DNA of 64,000 nucleotides from an uncultured Fibrobacterota bacterium (GCA_903876665.1 CAIRAY010000090.1:1-64000), one strand, 5' to 3'; positions 8,475-17,270 are shown, counted from the stretch's first letter. Notes: a model not told the origin generated them from the letters alone. Made by a program: numbers and translations.

Positions 8475-10627
8475 ACAACAGCACCAAAATCTTCCACGAG
8501 TCGTGGTACCGCATTGCAAGCCAGCGCGTAAGCCTGCGCGCAAGTGTCTGCATCCATCGGCAGTTTTTCCGTGGCACCAAATGGTACGTGCTTCACGATC
8601 CATTTTCCAACCAGTATTACCGCCTGCAACAAGCGGCCTACGAATTCGTCTCCCGCCTCAGCCACAAAAAGACCATCGAGCAGGTGTGGCAACAATTGTT
8701 GCAAGCCAACCCAGAAACAGCTCCCGGCCAGGGAGAAGTAATTGAGTTGCTGGCCCAGTTATACCAGGCAAACATGCTGCACTACGATCAGGCGCAGGAT
8801 AGCTTGCAGCTGTTCGAGCGCAAGCAAAAGCGCACCAAGCAGCTGATCAAGTCTACCTTGTTCAATATCCTCTACCTCAAACTTCCCCTCTTCGACCCCA
8901 ATGCGATTCTCCGGGCCCTGACCCCACTGATCCGCCTCATCTTCAGCAAAGTCTCCCTTGCCATCTGGCTTATCCTTATCATTTATGCGGGCAAACTGGC
9001 TCTGGATCATTTTGACGCAATTCAGGACGGTGCGCAAGCTGCATTTGCACCTTCGAATTTGTTTCTGGTGTATTTGACCGGTGTGGTGATCAAAGCCATT
9101 CATGAATTTGGACATTCGTGCGCAGTTCGTCGCTTCGGGGGCGAAGTGCATACCATTGGTCTCATGTTCATGTTGCTTGCTCCCTTGCCCTATATGGATG
9201 CAACCGCCTCGTGGTCCTTCCGCAGCAAGTGGCAACGGATTTTGGTTTCCTCCTCTGGAATGTTCTTTGAATTCTTTGTGGCTAGCATAGCGATCATTGT
9301 TTGGGCAAATGTGGGGGGGGGCACGATCAAGGCCATTGCATACAACACACTCACCATTGCCTCGGTGACCACGCTCCTCTTCAACATCAATCCACTCATG
9401 AAATTCGATGGTTACTATATCCTTTGCGACCTCCTGGACATGCCAAATTTGCAGCAGCATGCCCACCAACATATAAAGTACTTATTGGAACGCTATGCTT
9501 TCAAAAAGTCTGACGCACATACACCCGCCAATTCTTTCAAAGAATCCGTTCTGTTTGCTACCTACGGAATTTTAAGTTCGCTGTACAAGTTTGTTATTTT
9601 CGGCGGCATTCTTCTGGTTCTCTCCCAGCACTACCTTCTTTTGGCTCTCTTCATGAGTGTGATTCTTTTCATATCCTGGCTTGTGATGCCCGTCTACAAA
9701 TTCCTACATTACCTTTTTGGTCCACAATTACAGAGAGTTCGCAACCGGGCCCTGGCGGTTAGTTTTGTTTTTCTGACCACAGTGGTCCTTGCACTCACCT
9801 TCATTCCCGTTCCCGATACTTTTACCGCACCAGGAATTTTGCTCTCCACCAAGGAAGAATTCACCATTCCACAAACCAGCGGGGTCATTCTTGCGGTGAT
9901 GGCAACCCCCGGACAAAAAGTCACCCAAGGCGATTCCCTTCTCCTGCTTGCTAATCCAGAGCTCCTCAATCAGATCAGTGGCGCCAGGGCAAACCTGCAG
10001 GAATCCCGTAGCAAGTTCTACCTGGCACTGTCCAAATCACCCGAAGACATGGAGCCCATCATCAAGCGTATTTCGGTATTGGAGCAACAACTCGCCCAGC
10101 TGGAAACCGATCGAATGAATCTCCTGGTGCGGGCAAGCATTTCTGGAATATGGGCTTCTCCCGAAGGCGGAAATTTGAAAGGCCGCTGGGTGGTCAAGGG
10201 CGACTCCCTCGGCGAAATCATCGACACCACCTCTTTCCATTTTGTTGCTGTCATTCCTCAGGACGAGGTTTCCCGCCTTTTCGCGCACCCCTCCCAAAAT
10301 CATATCGTCCGTCTCAAGGGAGACGCCTCCAAAAATATTCGCATTGGCCTAGTTTCCGCAATCCCCATGGAACAAAGTCGGTTGCCTTCTGCGGCCCTTG
10401 GCTGGTTTGGTGGCGGAGACATCGAAGTCAACAACGCAAAGGGCGACCCCCAGGAAACCACAGAACCTTTTTACGAAATCCATGCAGTGATTTCCGGGAA
10501 CCCTGCCGAAGTGTCTTTGTATCAAGGTCGTTCCGGTAAAATCCGGTTCCACCTAGGCTATCGCCCCCTGTTGCCCCAGCTCGTGCGCATCGTTCAGCAA
10601 AAGCTGCAGAAATATTACCGGATCTGA
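8420..10627 (+). CDS. M50 (site-2 protease type) membrane protein with PqqD-like and lipoyl domains
   Basis: Numbered from GTG 8420 (735 residues); GTG 8468, overlapping the upstream stop by 7 bases, is an equally plausible start. Residues about 25-120 form a PqqD-like winged-helix region (RGTKWYVLHDPFSNQYYRL). Transmembrane helices surround the zinc protease motif HEFGH (H228, E229, H232) and the second metal motif NINPLMKFDGYY (D330). After further helices a periplasmic lipoyl/HlyD-like section appears (TSGVILAVMATPGQKVTQGD onward, about 490-700). It thus fuses a peptide-binding-like module, an intramembrane metalloprotease and an adaptor-like arm. Likely role: handling or cleaving a peptide or protein during export. 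Confidence 0.9.
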   Translation: MDHQPPHHRLSPAEALVVDNSTKIFHESWYRIASQRVSLRASVCIHRQFFRGTKWYVLHDPFSNQYYRLQQAAYEFVSRLSHKKTIEQVWQQLLQANPETAPGQGEVIELLAQLYQANMLHYDQAQDSLQLFERKQKRTKQLIKSTLFNILYLKLPLFDPNAILRALTPLIRLIFSKVSLAIWLILIIYAGKLALDHFDAIQDGAQAAFAPSNLFLVYLTGVVIKAIHEFGHSCAVRRFGGEVHTIGLMFMLLAPLPYMDATASWSFRSKWQRILVSSSGMFFEFFVASIAIIVWANVGGGTIKAIAYNTLTIASVTTLLFNINPLMKFDGYYILCDLLDMPNLQQHAHQHIKYLLERYAFKKSDAHTPANSFKESVLFATYGILSSLYKFVIFGGILLVLSQHYLLLALFMSVILFISWLVMPVYKFLHYLFGPQLQRVRNRALAVSFVFLTTVVLALTFIPVPDTFTAPGILLSTKEEFTIPQTSGVILAVMATPGQKVTQGDSLLLLANPELLNQISGARANLQESRSKFYLALSKSPEDMEPIIKRISVLEQQLAQLETDRMNLLVRASISGIWASPEGGNLKGRWVVKGDSLGEIIDTTSFHFVAVIPQDEVSRLFAHPSQNHIVRLKGDASKNIRIGLVSAIPMEQSRLPSAALGWFGGGDIEVNNAKGDPQETTEPFYEIHAVISGNPAEVSLYQGRSGKIRFHLGYRPLLPQLVRIVQQKLQKYYRI

Positions 10628-10630
10628 ACC

Positions 10631-12619
10631 ATGGGTACCCTTAACGACAATTATCGCTTAACGGCTATCCGCAATCCGCCCAAGATTCCTACGGGCATAG
10701 AAGCCCGCCTTTCTCGGTTTCTCGGCAAAACCAAAGGTAGCAGAAACGTTCTGCGAAAACTGTTGAATGATGCCAAGGCCATAGATCATGACTCCAAAAA
10801 GCATCAATCCCTAACTGACGACGACCTAAGAGACCAGCTTCAGTGGATCAAGTCATCCTTCCGCAAATCGCCCAAGAAATCGGACGCACTCATCCCCGAG
10901 GCCATGGGGCTCATCCAGGAAGCCGTAAAACGCACCATGGGATTCAGGCCCTACCCTGTGCAGATTGCGGGCGCCTTGGCCTTGCATCGGGGCTTCATTG
11001 CCGAGATGTCCACCGGTGAAGGTAAGACCGTCACCGCGGCCATGGCGGCCATTGTCCGGGGCTGGATCGGGCTCCCTTGCCATGTGATCACCGCCAACGA
11101 CTACCTGGCGGCCCGCGACGCAGAAATCCTGACCGGACTGTTCTCCTTCTGCTGGGTCAGCGTGGGTAGCGTGACCTCCGAACTGAAGCCCGACGAGCGC
11201 CGTGCAAGCTATGGCAAAGATGTTGCTTACACCACCCCCAAAGAAATCCTCGCCGACTTTTTGCGCGACCGCATTGCCCTGGGAAAACAGCAGAATTTTG
11301 AACGCCGCATGATTCAATCCATGCTCGGCAACGATGCACGACAAATGAACCAGGTGGTTATGCGCGGGATCCACACGGCCATCGTGGATGAAGCCGACAA
11401 TGTGCTCATCGACGAAGCGATCACCCCCCTGATCATTTCACGGGAAGAGCCCAACGAGGCCTTCATGGAATCCTGCAAGTCCGCAATCACCATCGCCAAT
11501 GCGCTGGAATGCGACAAGGACTATCGCCTTGAACCCGCGTTCCGCACTGTGACTTTTCTTAAAGACATCCAGGAACTGATCCGCGAAAAGCAGGACTCCA
11601 ATCCAACATTTTTCAGCGGGATTCTGTTCCAAAAAGATCTCATCCGCCAGGCGCTGGTAGCGAAAGAGTTTTTCCACCGCGACCGCCAGTATGTCATCGA
11701 AGACGAAAAGATTGTGATCGTCGATGAATCCACCGGGCGCAAAATGCCGATGCGTAGCTGGAGTTCTGGCCTGCACCAGCTGGTAGAAGCCAAAGAAGGC
11801 CTACCCATGAGTCCGGTCAAGGAAACCCAGGCCCGCCTGAGCTTCCAGCGCTTTTTCCGCTTTTTCCACTGCTTCTCGGGCATGACGGGCACCGGCAAAG
11901 AAGCCGCTGGTGAGTTTTGGCACATCTACGGTGTCCCGGTCATCACCATCCCCAACAATCGACCCAGCAAGCGCATCATTCTCCCCTTAAACGTATTCAT
12001 GGACGATGCGACCAAGATGCAGGCCATTTTAGCGGACATCAAAACCATCCATGCCCTGGGCAGGCCCATACTGGTGGGAACCCGCACCGTGCAAAAGAGC
12101 GAAGAGATCGCAGCCTTGCTAGAGTCTGCAGGAATGCCATGCCGAGTGGTCAATGCCATCCGCCAGGAACAAGAAGCCGAAATTATCGCTCTTGCAGGTC
12201 ATCATTCCGCGATCACCGTAGCGACCAACATGGCTGGCCGAGGAACAGATATCAAACTTTCCCGCGAGGTCGAAGCCCTGGGAGGTCTCCATGTTTTGGC
12301 CACTGAATGCCATGGCTCAAGCCGGATCGACCGCCAGCTCTTTGGGCGCGCAGCCCGCCAAGGAGACCATGGTAGCGCAACGGCATACACCAGTTATCAG
12401 GATGAACTTTTGGTGCGCAATCTCCCTGTGTTTTTGTTTGCCCCCATTCGGAAAATATTAATCCTGACTCCCTTTTTGAAAAACTCAATGGGAACATTCT
12501 CGGTTTGGCTTGCGCAACGTATCGCTCACCACAAAGATTTTCAAAGTCGCCTTCAGGTTCAGCGCATGGACACCTGGCTCGACGAGTCCCTTTCCTTCGC
12601 CGCAGATGATGTAAAGTAG
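10631..12619 (+). CDS. Short SecA paralogue, accessory translocase ATPase
   Basis: A 662-residue SecA-family ATPase beginning 3 bases after the M50 gene. Walker A is MSTGEGKTVT (K132) and Walker B is IVDEADNVLIDEA (D253). The SecA signature DEAITPLIIS, MTGTGKEAAGEFW, TNMAGRGTDIKLS and GRAARQGDHGSA are all present, so both nucleotide-binding folds and the preprotein cross-linking region are intact. The C-terminus stops about 85 residues after the last motif: the helical wing, most of the helical scaffold and the zinc-binding tail of housekeeping SecA (about 850-900 residues) are missing. It is very unlikely to be the main SecA and by operon position powers this cluster's substrate export. Confidence 0.93.
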   Translation: MGTLNDNYRLTAIRNPPKIPTGIEARLSRFLGKTKGSRNVLRKLLNDAKAIDHDSKKHQSLTDDDLRDQLQWIKSSFRKSPKKSDALIPEAMGLIQEAVKRTMGFRPYPVQIAGALALHRGFIAEMSTGEGKTVTAAMAAIVRGWIGLPCHVITANDYLAARDAEILTGLFSFCWVSVGSVTSELKPDERRASYGKDVAYTTPKEILADFLRDRIALGKQQNFERRMIQSMLGNDARQMNQVVMRGIHTAIVDEADNVLIDEAITPLIISREEPNEAFMESCKSAITIANALECDKDYRLEPAFRTVTFLKDIQELIREKQDSNPTFFSGILFQKDLIRQALVAKEFFHRDRQYVIEDEKIVIVDESTGRKMPMRSWSSGLHQLVEAKEGLPMSPVKETQARLSFQRFFRFFHCFSGMTGTGKEAAGEFWHIYGVPVITIPNNRPSKRIILPLNVFMDDATKMQAILADIKTIHALGRPILVGTRTVQKSEEIAALLESAGMPCRVVNAIRQEQEAEIIALAGHHSAITVATNMAGRGTDIKLSREVEALGGLHVLATECHGSSRIDRQLFGRAARQGDHGSATAYTSYQDELLVRNLPVFLFAPIRKILILTPFLKNSMGTFSVWLAQRIAHHKDFQSRLQVQRMDTWLDESLSFAADDVK

Positions 12620-12624
12620 GTCCC

Positions 12625-14220
12625 ATGAAACTCCTATTCTTTTTTTTGATCGCAACAATCGCCAATGCTCAGGATTCGACCCTTCAAGTCCTTCAAGATT
12701 CTGTGACTTCCGTTTCCTCCATGGCAGACTCCATCCGTGTTGATTCTGTTCCAAAGTCTAGCGACACCACAGGGATTTTGCCAATCAAGCCTATTGTCGC
12801 CAAGCCTGATTCTCTGGTTCTGACCATTCCCGATGCCCTGGCCCGACTTCTCGAATTTAACCCGGAAATCATGGAAGCCAAACTCCAATGGCACGCCAAA
12901 CAACATACGGCACTAGGCTCGTGGGGTGACTTTGAACCCAAGCTCGTGGGCAGATACAACAAGCAGAGTAGCGCTCCGTACGGCTCGGTGGTTTCTGAAA
13001 TCAAGGAGGAGTACAAGCTTGGGGTGCAGGGAAGTTTAATTACTGGCACACAATATGATGTGGGCTTCAACCAGACCAATTATGACCACAGCTTATCCAA
13101 ATCAGAACTATACTTGGGGGCAACAGTCAAACAACCCCTATTGAAAGGGATCTGGTTTGGATCACTCTGGGCAAACCAGAAGATTGCCCGCCTGGATGAA
13201 GTAAAATCCTTGCATGAATACCGCACCCAACTTGCCCAAATCATCGAAAAAATGTTTACCGCATACTGGGACTACTTCTACTCCCTCCGGGTCTATGCCT
13301 CTGAATCTCAATCGGTGGCCGTGGCACAGTCCATTTTGGAAGATGGCTACAAGCGGGTAGAACAAGGAAAGCAATCCAAGCTGGATCTAAGCAAGGCCCA
13401 GGCAGAACTTGCCATTCGCCTTTCCAGGAGAATGGATGCCATGAGCTCTGTCCGGGATTCCAGGAACCAATTGTCACTGCTATTGGGCGACCCAAATCTC
13501 CTGGGCGTTACCGCCTTCACCGTTGAACCCAAACTGACCTCCTTGCTTTCTGATTCTGTCTTTTCCATATCCATGATGGATTCTATCCCATTGGTCAATT
13601 CGACTTACCTGGCACAATGGAACGAGCTCGAACGCCTAAAGGTGATCAAAAAGTCCCACATTGACCAAGCACTGCCTTCCCTGAATTTGGTCGGCTCTTA
13701 TGGCATCCAGTCCACCAACCGGTCCACAGAAATGGCGATTCAGAATTTTTCGGATCCGGGCATGCGCGATCAAGTCATTTCGGGCGGAGTCGAAATTGAA
13801 GTCCCACTCGCCTTCAACTACAAAGAACGGCAGACAGTGCAATCCGCGGAGCAAAGCATTCGGGCAGCAAAAGTCCGCCTGGGAATGATTGGCCAGCAGC
13901 TCAACCAAAATTGCCAGATTTTGCAGAAGCGGAGCACGGACTTGAGCCAACAGGCGCTTTATGAACATACTTCTGTCAGCTATCATCAATCCGAACTCGC
14001 CTCCGAAATTCAAAAGCTGAATGCGGGCAAAAGCAATTATCGCACCATTTTTGACATCGAAGAAAAATTGCGGGAAGCCGAAAAAAAAGAAATCGAAGTG
14101 ATCCGGGCCTACTACCTCGCCAAGCTAAAAATGGAAATCACCTCTGGCCAAATCCTTATCCGCTATGGCCTCGAATCCCATGTTGCGGGAACCTTCGTAC
14201 TCCGCAAAGATTTGGAATAG
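12625..14220 (+). CDS. TolC-family outer-membrane channel protein
   Basis: A 531-residue protein with a signal peptide (KLLFFFLIATIANA) and a Ser/Asp-rich spacer to about residue 55. The long alpha-helical, coiled-coil architecture of outer-membrane efflux proteins follows: LTIPDALARLLEFNPEIMEAK, then the repeated hairpin with QSVAVAQSILEDGYKRVEQGK, and in the second half SLNLVGSYGIQ and LNQNCQILQKRSTDL. It starts 5 bases after the SecA-like gene and completes the operon, supplying the outer-membrane exit for the adaptor proteins. The C-terminus ends convergent with the amidase gene, 40 bases away. Confidence 0.9.
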   Translation: MKLLFFFLIATIANAQDSTLQVLQDSVTSVSSMADSIRVDSVPKSSDTTGILPIKPIVAKPDSLVLTIPDALARLLEFNPEIMEAKLQWHAKQHTALGSWGDFEPKLVGRYNKQSSAPYGSVVSEIKEEYKLGVQGSLITGTQYDVGFNQTNYDHSLSKSELYLGATVKQPLLKGIWFGSLWANQKIARLDEVKSLHEYRTQLAQIIEKMFTAYWDYFYSLRVYASESQSVAVAQSILEDGYKRVEQGKQSKLDLSKAQAELAIRLSRRMDAMSSVRDSRNQLSLLLGDPNLLGVTAFTVEPKLTSLLSDSVFSISMMDSIPLVNSTYLAQWNELERLKVIKKSHIDQALPSLNLVGSYGIQSTNRSTEMAIQNFSDPGMRDQVISGGVEIEVPLAFNYKERQTVQSAEQSIRAAKVRLGMIGQQLNQNCQILQKRSTDLSQQALYEHTSVSYHQSELASEIQKLNAGKSNYRTIFDIEEKLREAEKKEIEVIRAYYLAKLKMEITSGQILIRYGLESHVAGTFVLRKDLE

Positions 14221-14260
14221 ACCCATCTTTCATTGCAATCGCTACGGACCAGGGACGATG

Positions 14261-15052
14261 TTAGTAGGTCAGTCCCAAAAACTCTTTTCGCACATCCTGT
14301 AAGGCTGGAAATTCCTTGCGCCAAGCCTCCACAGCATCCAAATTCAAATCAACCTCAAGCACACATTCCTCTTCGTCCGCAAGGGCCAGTTGTTCACCCC
14401 TCGGCCCAAACGCTACACTTTGTCCACAATAAGAAAGATGCTTATCTTTGCCGACCCGGTTTACTCCTAGCACATAACATTGGTTTTCAATGGCCCGCGC
14501 CTGTAGCAAAGGCAACCAATGGGCATGCCTTGCACTGGGCCAATTGGCCGCCACGGTGATGACTTTGGCCCCGGCAAGTGCCGCATGCCGAAACACCTCA
14601 GGGAAGCGCAGGTCATAACAAATGAATGGCGCCACCTGGAATTCCCCAAGCGGATACAAGATGCCCCCCCGCCCCGCTTCAAAGCGCTTGTGCTCTCCGC
14701 CAAAAGTAAAGGGATGCAACTTCTGATACGTCCCAATGGCCTGGCCCTGCGGATCATAGGCCACCACAAGGTTCTGTCGTTTCCCACCCTCGGCGGGCGT
14801 GATGCCCGATCCTTGCACGTAGGATTTCAAATTCTGGGCGAGCCCCGCAAGAAAGGCTCCGGTCTCGGCGAGCATTCCAGACTCCCCCTCAACAATGCCT
14901 GCGGATTCCACATCGAAACCCGTGGCGAACATTTCGGGCAACACCACCAGCGACCCAGGCTCCACCCGGCCCTCGAGCATTTGGGAAACCTTCTCAAAAT
15001 TTGCGTTTTTGTCGCGCCAGACGATATCCAATTGAACTAAATATGCCTTCAT
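14261..15052 (-). CDS. Nitrilase-superfamily amidohydrolase, omega-amidase (YafV/NIT2)-like
   Basis: A 263-residue carbon-nitrogen hydrolase with the complete catalytic triad: E40 in VVLPEMF, K111 in YQKLHPF and C145 in FICYDLRFPE. The LPEMFATGF and YDLRFPEVFR context resembles omega-amidases that hydrolyse alpha-ketoglutaramate or related amides. I use ATG 15052; the frame is open to another ATG at 15070 but neither has a strong ribosome-binding site. It is a stand-alone metabolic gene convergent with the TolC-like gene. Exact substrate not determinable from sequence alone. Confidence 0.88.
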   Translation of the reverse strand: MKAYLVQLDIVWRDKNANFEKVSQMLEGRVEPGSLVVLPEMFATGFDVESAGIVEGESGMLAETGAFLAGLAQNLKSYVQGSGITPAEGGKRQNLVVAYDPQGQAIGTYQKLHPFTFGGEHKRFEAGRGGILYPLGEFQVAPFICYDLRFPEVFRHAALAGAKVITVAANWPSARHAHWLPLLQARAIENQCYVLGVNRVGKDKHLSYCGQSVAFGPRGEQLALADEEECVLEVDLNLDAVEAWRKEFPALQDVRKEFLGLTY

Positions 15053-15163
15053 GGCTCTGAATGTAACCATTCGAAAGCACCGGTGGAATATTTTTCATTT
15101 CTCTAACGCCTTATCTCCAATGGGGATAGAAGAATTTCCCTTTGGCCTTGAGAATTTTGATGA

Positions 15164-15175
15164 GGGAAATTTCCC
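15164..15175. promoter_or_regulatory. Palindrome upstream of a small two-gene operon
   Basis: GGGAAATTTCCC is a perfect 12-bp palindrome located 70 bases before the small gene at 15245, followed by AT-rich TATCTTATAA that could serve as a -10 region. It could be an operator; no regulator is identified. Confidence 0.3.
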
Positions 15176-15244
15176 GAATGAAGGTATCTTATAACCGAGG
15201 TCTAACAGGGGGACCCATGGATGCCCAAAACCAAAGGAGACACC

Positions 15245-15397
15245 ATGAATCAAGCAGGCATTAAACAACCAGATAATATTCAGCTTGCCAGAGCTCTAAT
15301 CCGGGCCGGCATTGCAGAGACACTGATTCTGAAGGCGGCTTCCATTTCGGAATACCAATTTCGTAAGCTACGCAAGGAGCTAGGCATTATTTCATGA
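15245..15397 (+). CDS. Small protein of unknown function, possible helix-turn-helix
   Basis: A 50-residue gene with a clear ribosome-binding site (AAAGGAGACACC before ATG 15245). The sequence QLARALIRAGIAETLILKAA followed by SISEYQFRKLRKELG looks like two helices plus a recognition-type helix, faintly like the N-terminal part of FlhC-type regulators, but it is too short to assign. It overlaps the next gene by 4 bases (ATGA), so the two are almost certainly co-translated. Confidence 0.6.
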   Translation: MNQAGIKQPDNIQLARALIRAGIAETLILKAASISEYQFRKLRKELGIIS

Positions 15398-15753
15398 GCG
15401 TTTTTACCTTCCGCTTAACCCCCCCTGGAGATGTCTCCAGGGTTCTTCGTTATAAGGACTTGCTTCTGGACGGGAAAGTCCTTTTGGAAGCAAGGGACGG
15501 ACTCAAGCCCGCTCTAGTGCGCCTGGAGGCCAGGGCGTTCCCGTGGAATGATTTTTCGGTATTTTTGGTTCAGTCCTGGAGGGTTTCAGGGCCCGTGCCC
15601 TTTCTGTTCAAACCCGCACGCCGCATTCCTGAAGAGATCATCAACGCCCTTTTGAAAGCCAGTCAGGATGATGCCCGCGAGATCCTGCGCACCCTGCGAA
15701 AGAACGGATTTCTTCCGCCCATTCGCGGTCAAGCAAGCGTAGCTGCCGATTAA
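15394..15753 (+). CDS. Hypothetical protein, second gene of a small pair
   Basis: A 119-residue protein I do not recognise. It starts at ATG 15394 overlapping the upstream small gene. It has no signal peptide or membrane segment and no Cys, and contains a charged C-terminal helix (IPEEIINALLKASQDDAREILRTLRKNG). The coupling to a putative HTH peptide might indicate a split regulator or an antitoxin-like pair, but nothing in the sequence proves this. Confidence 0.6.
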   Translation: MSVFTFRLTPPGDVSRVLRYKDLLLDGKVLLEARDGLKPALVRLEARAFPWNDFSVFLVQSWRVSGPVPFLFKPARRIPEEIINALLKASQDDAREILRTLRKNGFLPPIRGQASVAAD

Positions 15754-15784
15754 TGGCTTCGACAATTATAGGCATCAATATATC

Positions 15785-15808
15785 GGTGCCCGGCACGGGC
15801 ATGACACA
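15785..15808. repeat. REP-like palindromic repeat, short copy
   Basis: GGTGCCCGGCACGGGCATGACACA is the reverse-complement relative of the left end of the repeat at 37867 (TGTCATGCCCGGCACGGGCAT). The CCCGGCACGGG core is nearly self-complementary. It lies in the short gap between the hypothetical gene and cysE. Confidence 0.5.
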
Positions 15809-15839
15809 TTAATATCCTCTTGTTTGCTAATTTGGGTAA

Positions 15840-16643
15840 ATGCAACAAACCGACACTGTAGAAAAAGTCTGGAAATTGATTCGTTCAGAATGCGAAATCA
15901 CGGCCAAGCAAGAACCATTCGGTGCGGATTTTTTGCAAGACATCGTCCTCTCCCGCAACTCCTTTTCGGATTCCCTGGCTGCGGTTCTCGCTGTGCGCCT
16001 TGCCGATGACATGATTCCCCGCCCCAAGTGGGAAGACCTGTTTGCCAAGGAATTTTCAGCCAAATCCGCACTGGCAGAACATGCTGCCCTTGATTTGCAG
16101 GCCGTCATCAACCGGGACCCGGCCTGCAACAGCCTGCTTGAGCCCTTTCTCTTTTTCAAGGGCTATCAATCCCTCCAGGCACACCGGATTGCACACTCCC
16201 TTTGGCTTCATGACCGTCATTTCATTGCCCTTCTCATCCAGTCCATTGTTTCAAGGAAATTTTCTGTCGACATTCACCCCGCCGCACAAATCGGCCATGG
16301 AATCCTCCTGGACCACGCCACCAATTTCGTAGTAGGCGAAACGGCGGTGATTGGAAACAATGTTTCCATTTTGCATGGCGTCTCCCTGGGTGGAAACGGA
16401 AAAGAAAAGGGGGACCGCCACCCCAAGATCGGCGATGGGGTTATGATTGGGGCGCACGCTCAATTGCTAGGAAACATCCGCATTGGAAAAGGCGCAAAAA
16501 TCGGAGCCGGTGCCGTCGTTCTGCAGAGCGTTCCTGCCCATACCACGGTCGCTGGCGTACCCGCCGTTCGTGTGGGGCGCACAGCGGAATCCATGCCCGC
16601 CCTAGAAATGCAGCAAAACTTTACCGAAGACGCACAGGCCTAG
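15840..16643 (+). CDS. cysE: Serine O-acetyltransferase
   Basis: A 267-residue protein transferring acetyl from acetyl-CoA to L-serine, the first step of cysteine synthesis. The N-terminal helical domain (1-140) is followed by a left-handed beta-helix of hexapeptide repeats with the conserved sites LLDHATNFVVGETA, ILHGVSLGG and DRHPKIGDGVMIGAHAQLLG. The catalytic Asp-His pair lies in the LLDHAT and LHGVSLGG segments. It ends convergently with nth, sharing 4 bases. No serine sulfhydrylase gene is adjacent. Confidence 0.93.
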   Translation: MQQTDTVEKVWKLIRSECEITAKQEPFGADFLQDIVLSRNSFSDSLAAVLAVRLADDMIPRPKWEDLFAKEFSAKSALAEHAALDLQAVINRDPACNSLLEPFLFFKGYQSLQAHRIAHSLWLHDRHFIALLIQSIVSRKFSVDIHPAAQIGHGILLDHATNFVVGETAVIGNNVSILHGVSLGGNGKEKGDRHPKIGDGVMIGAHAQLLGNIRIGKGAKIGAGAVVLQSVPAHTTVAGVPAVRVGRTAESMPALEMQQNFTEDAQA

Positions 16644-17263
16644 CGCGCACAGACAGAACAAATGGGACATTGTAATGGATCGTGATTGCGGGCAGGGCAA
16701 TACTTGCGACCAAAATAGATGATTTGCAAATGCAATAATTCCCAACGTTTTTTGGGGAACAATCGCTTCAAATCCGCTTCCGTCTTTTCTACGCTCGACC
16801 CATCCGAAAGCCCCCAGCGCGTGGCCAGGCGATGAATATGGGTATCCACAGGAAAGGCGGGCACCTGAAAGGCGTGGGACATGACCACCGACGCAGTCTT
16901 GTGTCCAACCCCCGGGAAGGACTCCAATTCTTCGAAGGAGGCCGGGACTACGCCCTGATACCGCTCCACTAGTATTCGGGAAAGGGCATGAATGTTTTTG
17001 GCCTTGGTCGGAGCCAGACCACAAGAAGAGATTATGGAGAGGATTTCTTCGGGAGCGAGCTGACTCATTTTAAAGGGATCGGGCGCCCGGCGAAATAGAG
17101 CCGGAGTCACACGGTTTACCATGGCGTCCGTGCATTGGGCCGACAGCAGAACGGCCACGAGCAAGGTAAAGGGGTCGCTATGGTCCAGGGGAATGGGTGG
17201 ATCCGGAAACAAGCGATCCAGGGTCTGGGAAATGAATGCAATTTTTTCAACTTTCTTTAGCAT
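16640..17263 (-). CDS. nth: Endonuclease III (DNA glycosylase/AP lyase)
   Basis: A 207-residue base-excision-repair enzyme. The helix-hairpin-helix FPGVGHKTA carries the catalytic K122, and FPVDTHIHR the essential D140. Four C-terminal cysteines (C189, C199, C202, C205) presumably hold the [4Fe-4S] cluster, but the spacing (9-2-2) differs from the E. coli 6-2-5 arrangement. The start is ATG 17263 with AGGAGT upstream. That ribosome-binding site lies inside the inverted-repeat end of the element at 17271-17609, and the start codon lies within its target duplication, so the insertion rewrote the 5' end of this gene. Confidence 0.93.
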   Translation of the reverse strand: MLKKVEKIAFISQTLDRLFPDPPIPLDHSDPFTLLVAVLLSAQCTDAMVNRVTPALFRRAPDPFKMSQLAPEEILSIISSCGLAPTKAKNIHALSRILVERYQGVVPASFEELESFPGVGHKTASVVMSHAFQVPAFPVDTHIHRLATRWGLSDGSSVEKTEADLKRLFPKKRWELLHLQIIYFGRKYCPARNHDPLQCPICSVCAR

Positions 17264-17270
17264 CGGTTTC

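Noticed and set aside
15245-15397. Assignment of the 50-residue protein as FlhC
   Set aside because: Only a faint resemblance over about 35 residues; the zinc-binding part of FlhC and a FlhD partner are absent.
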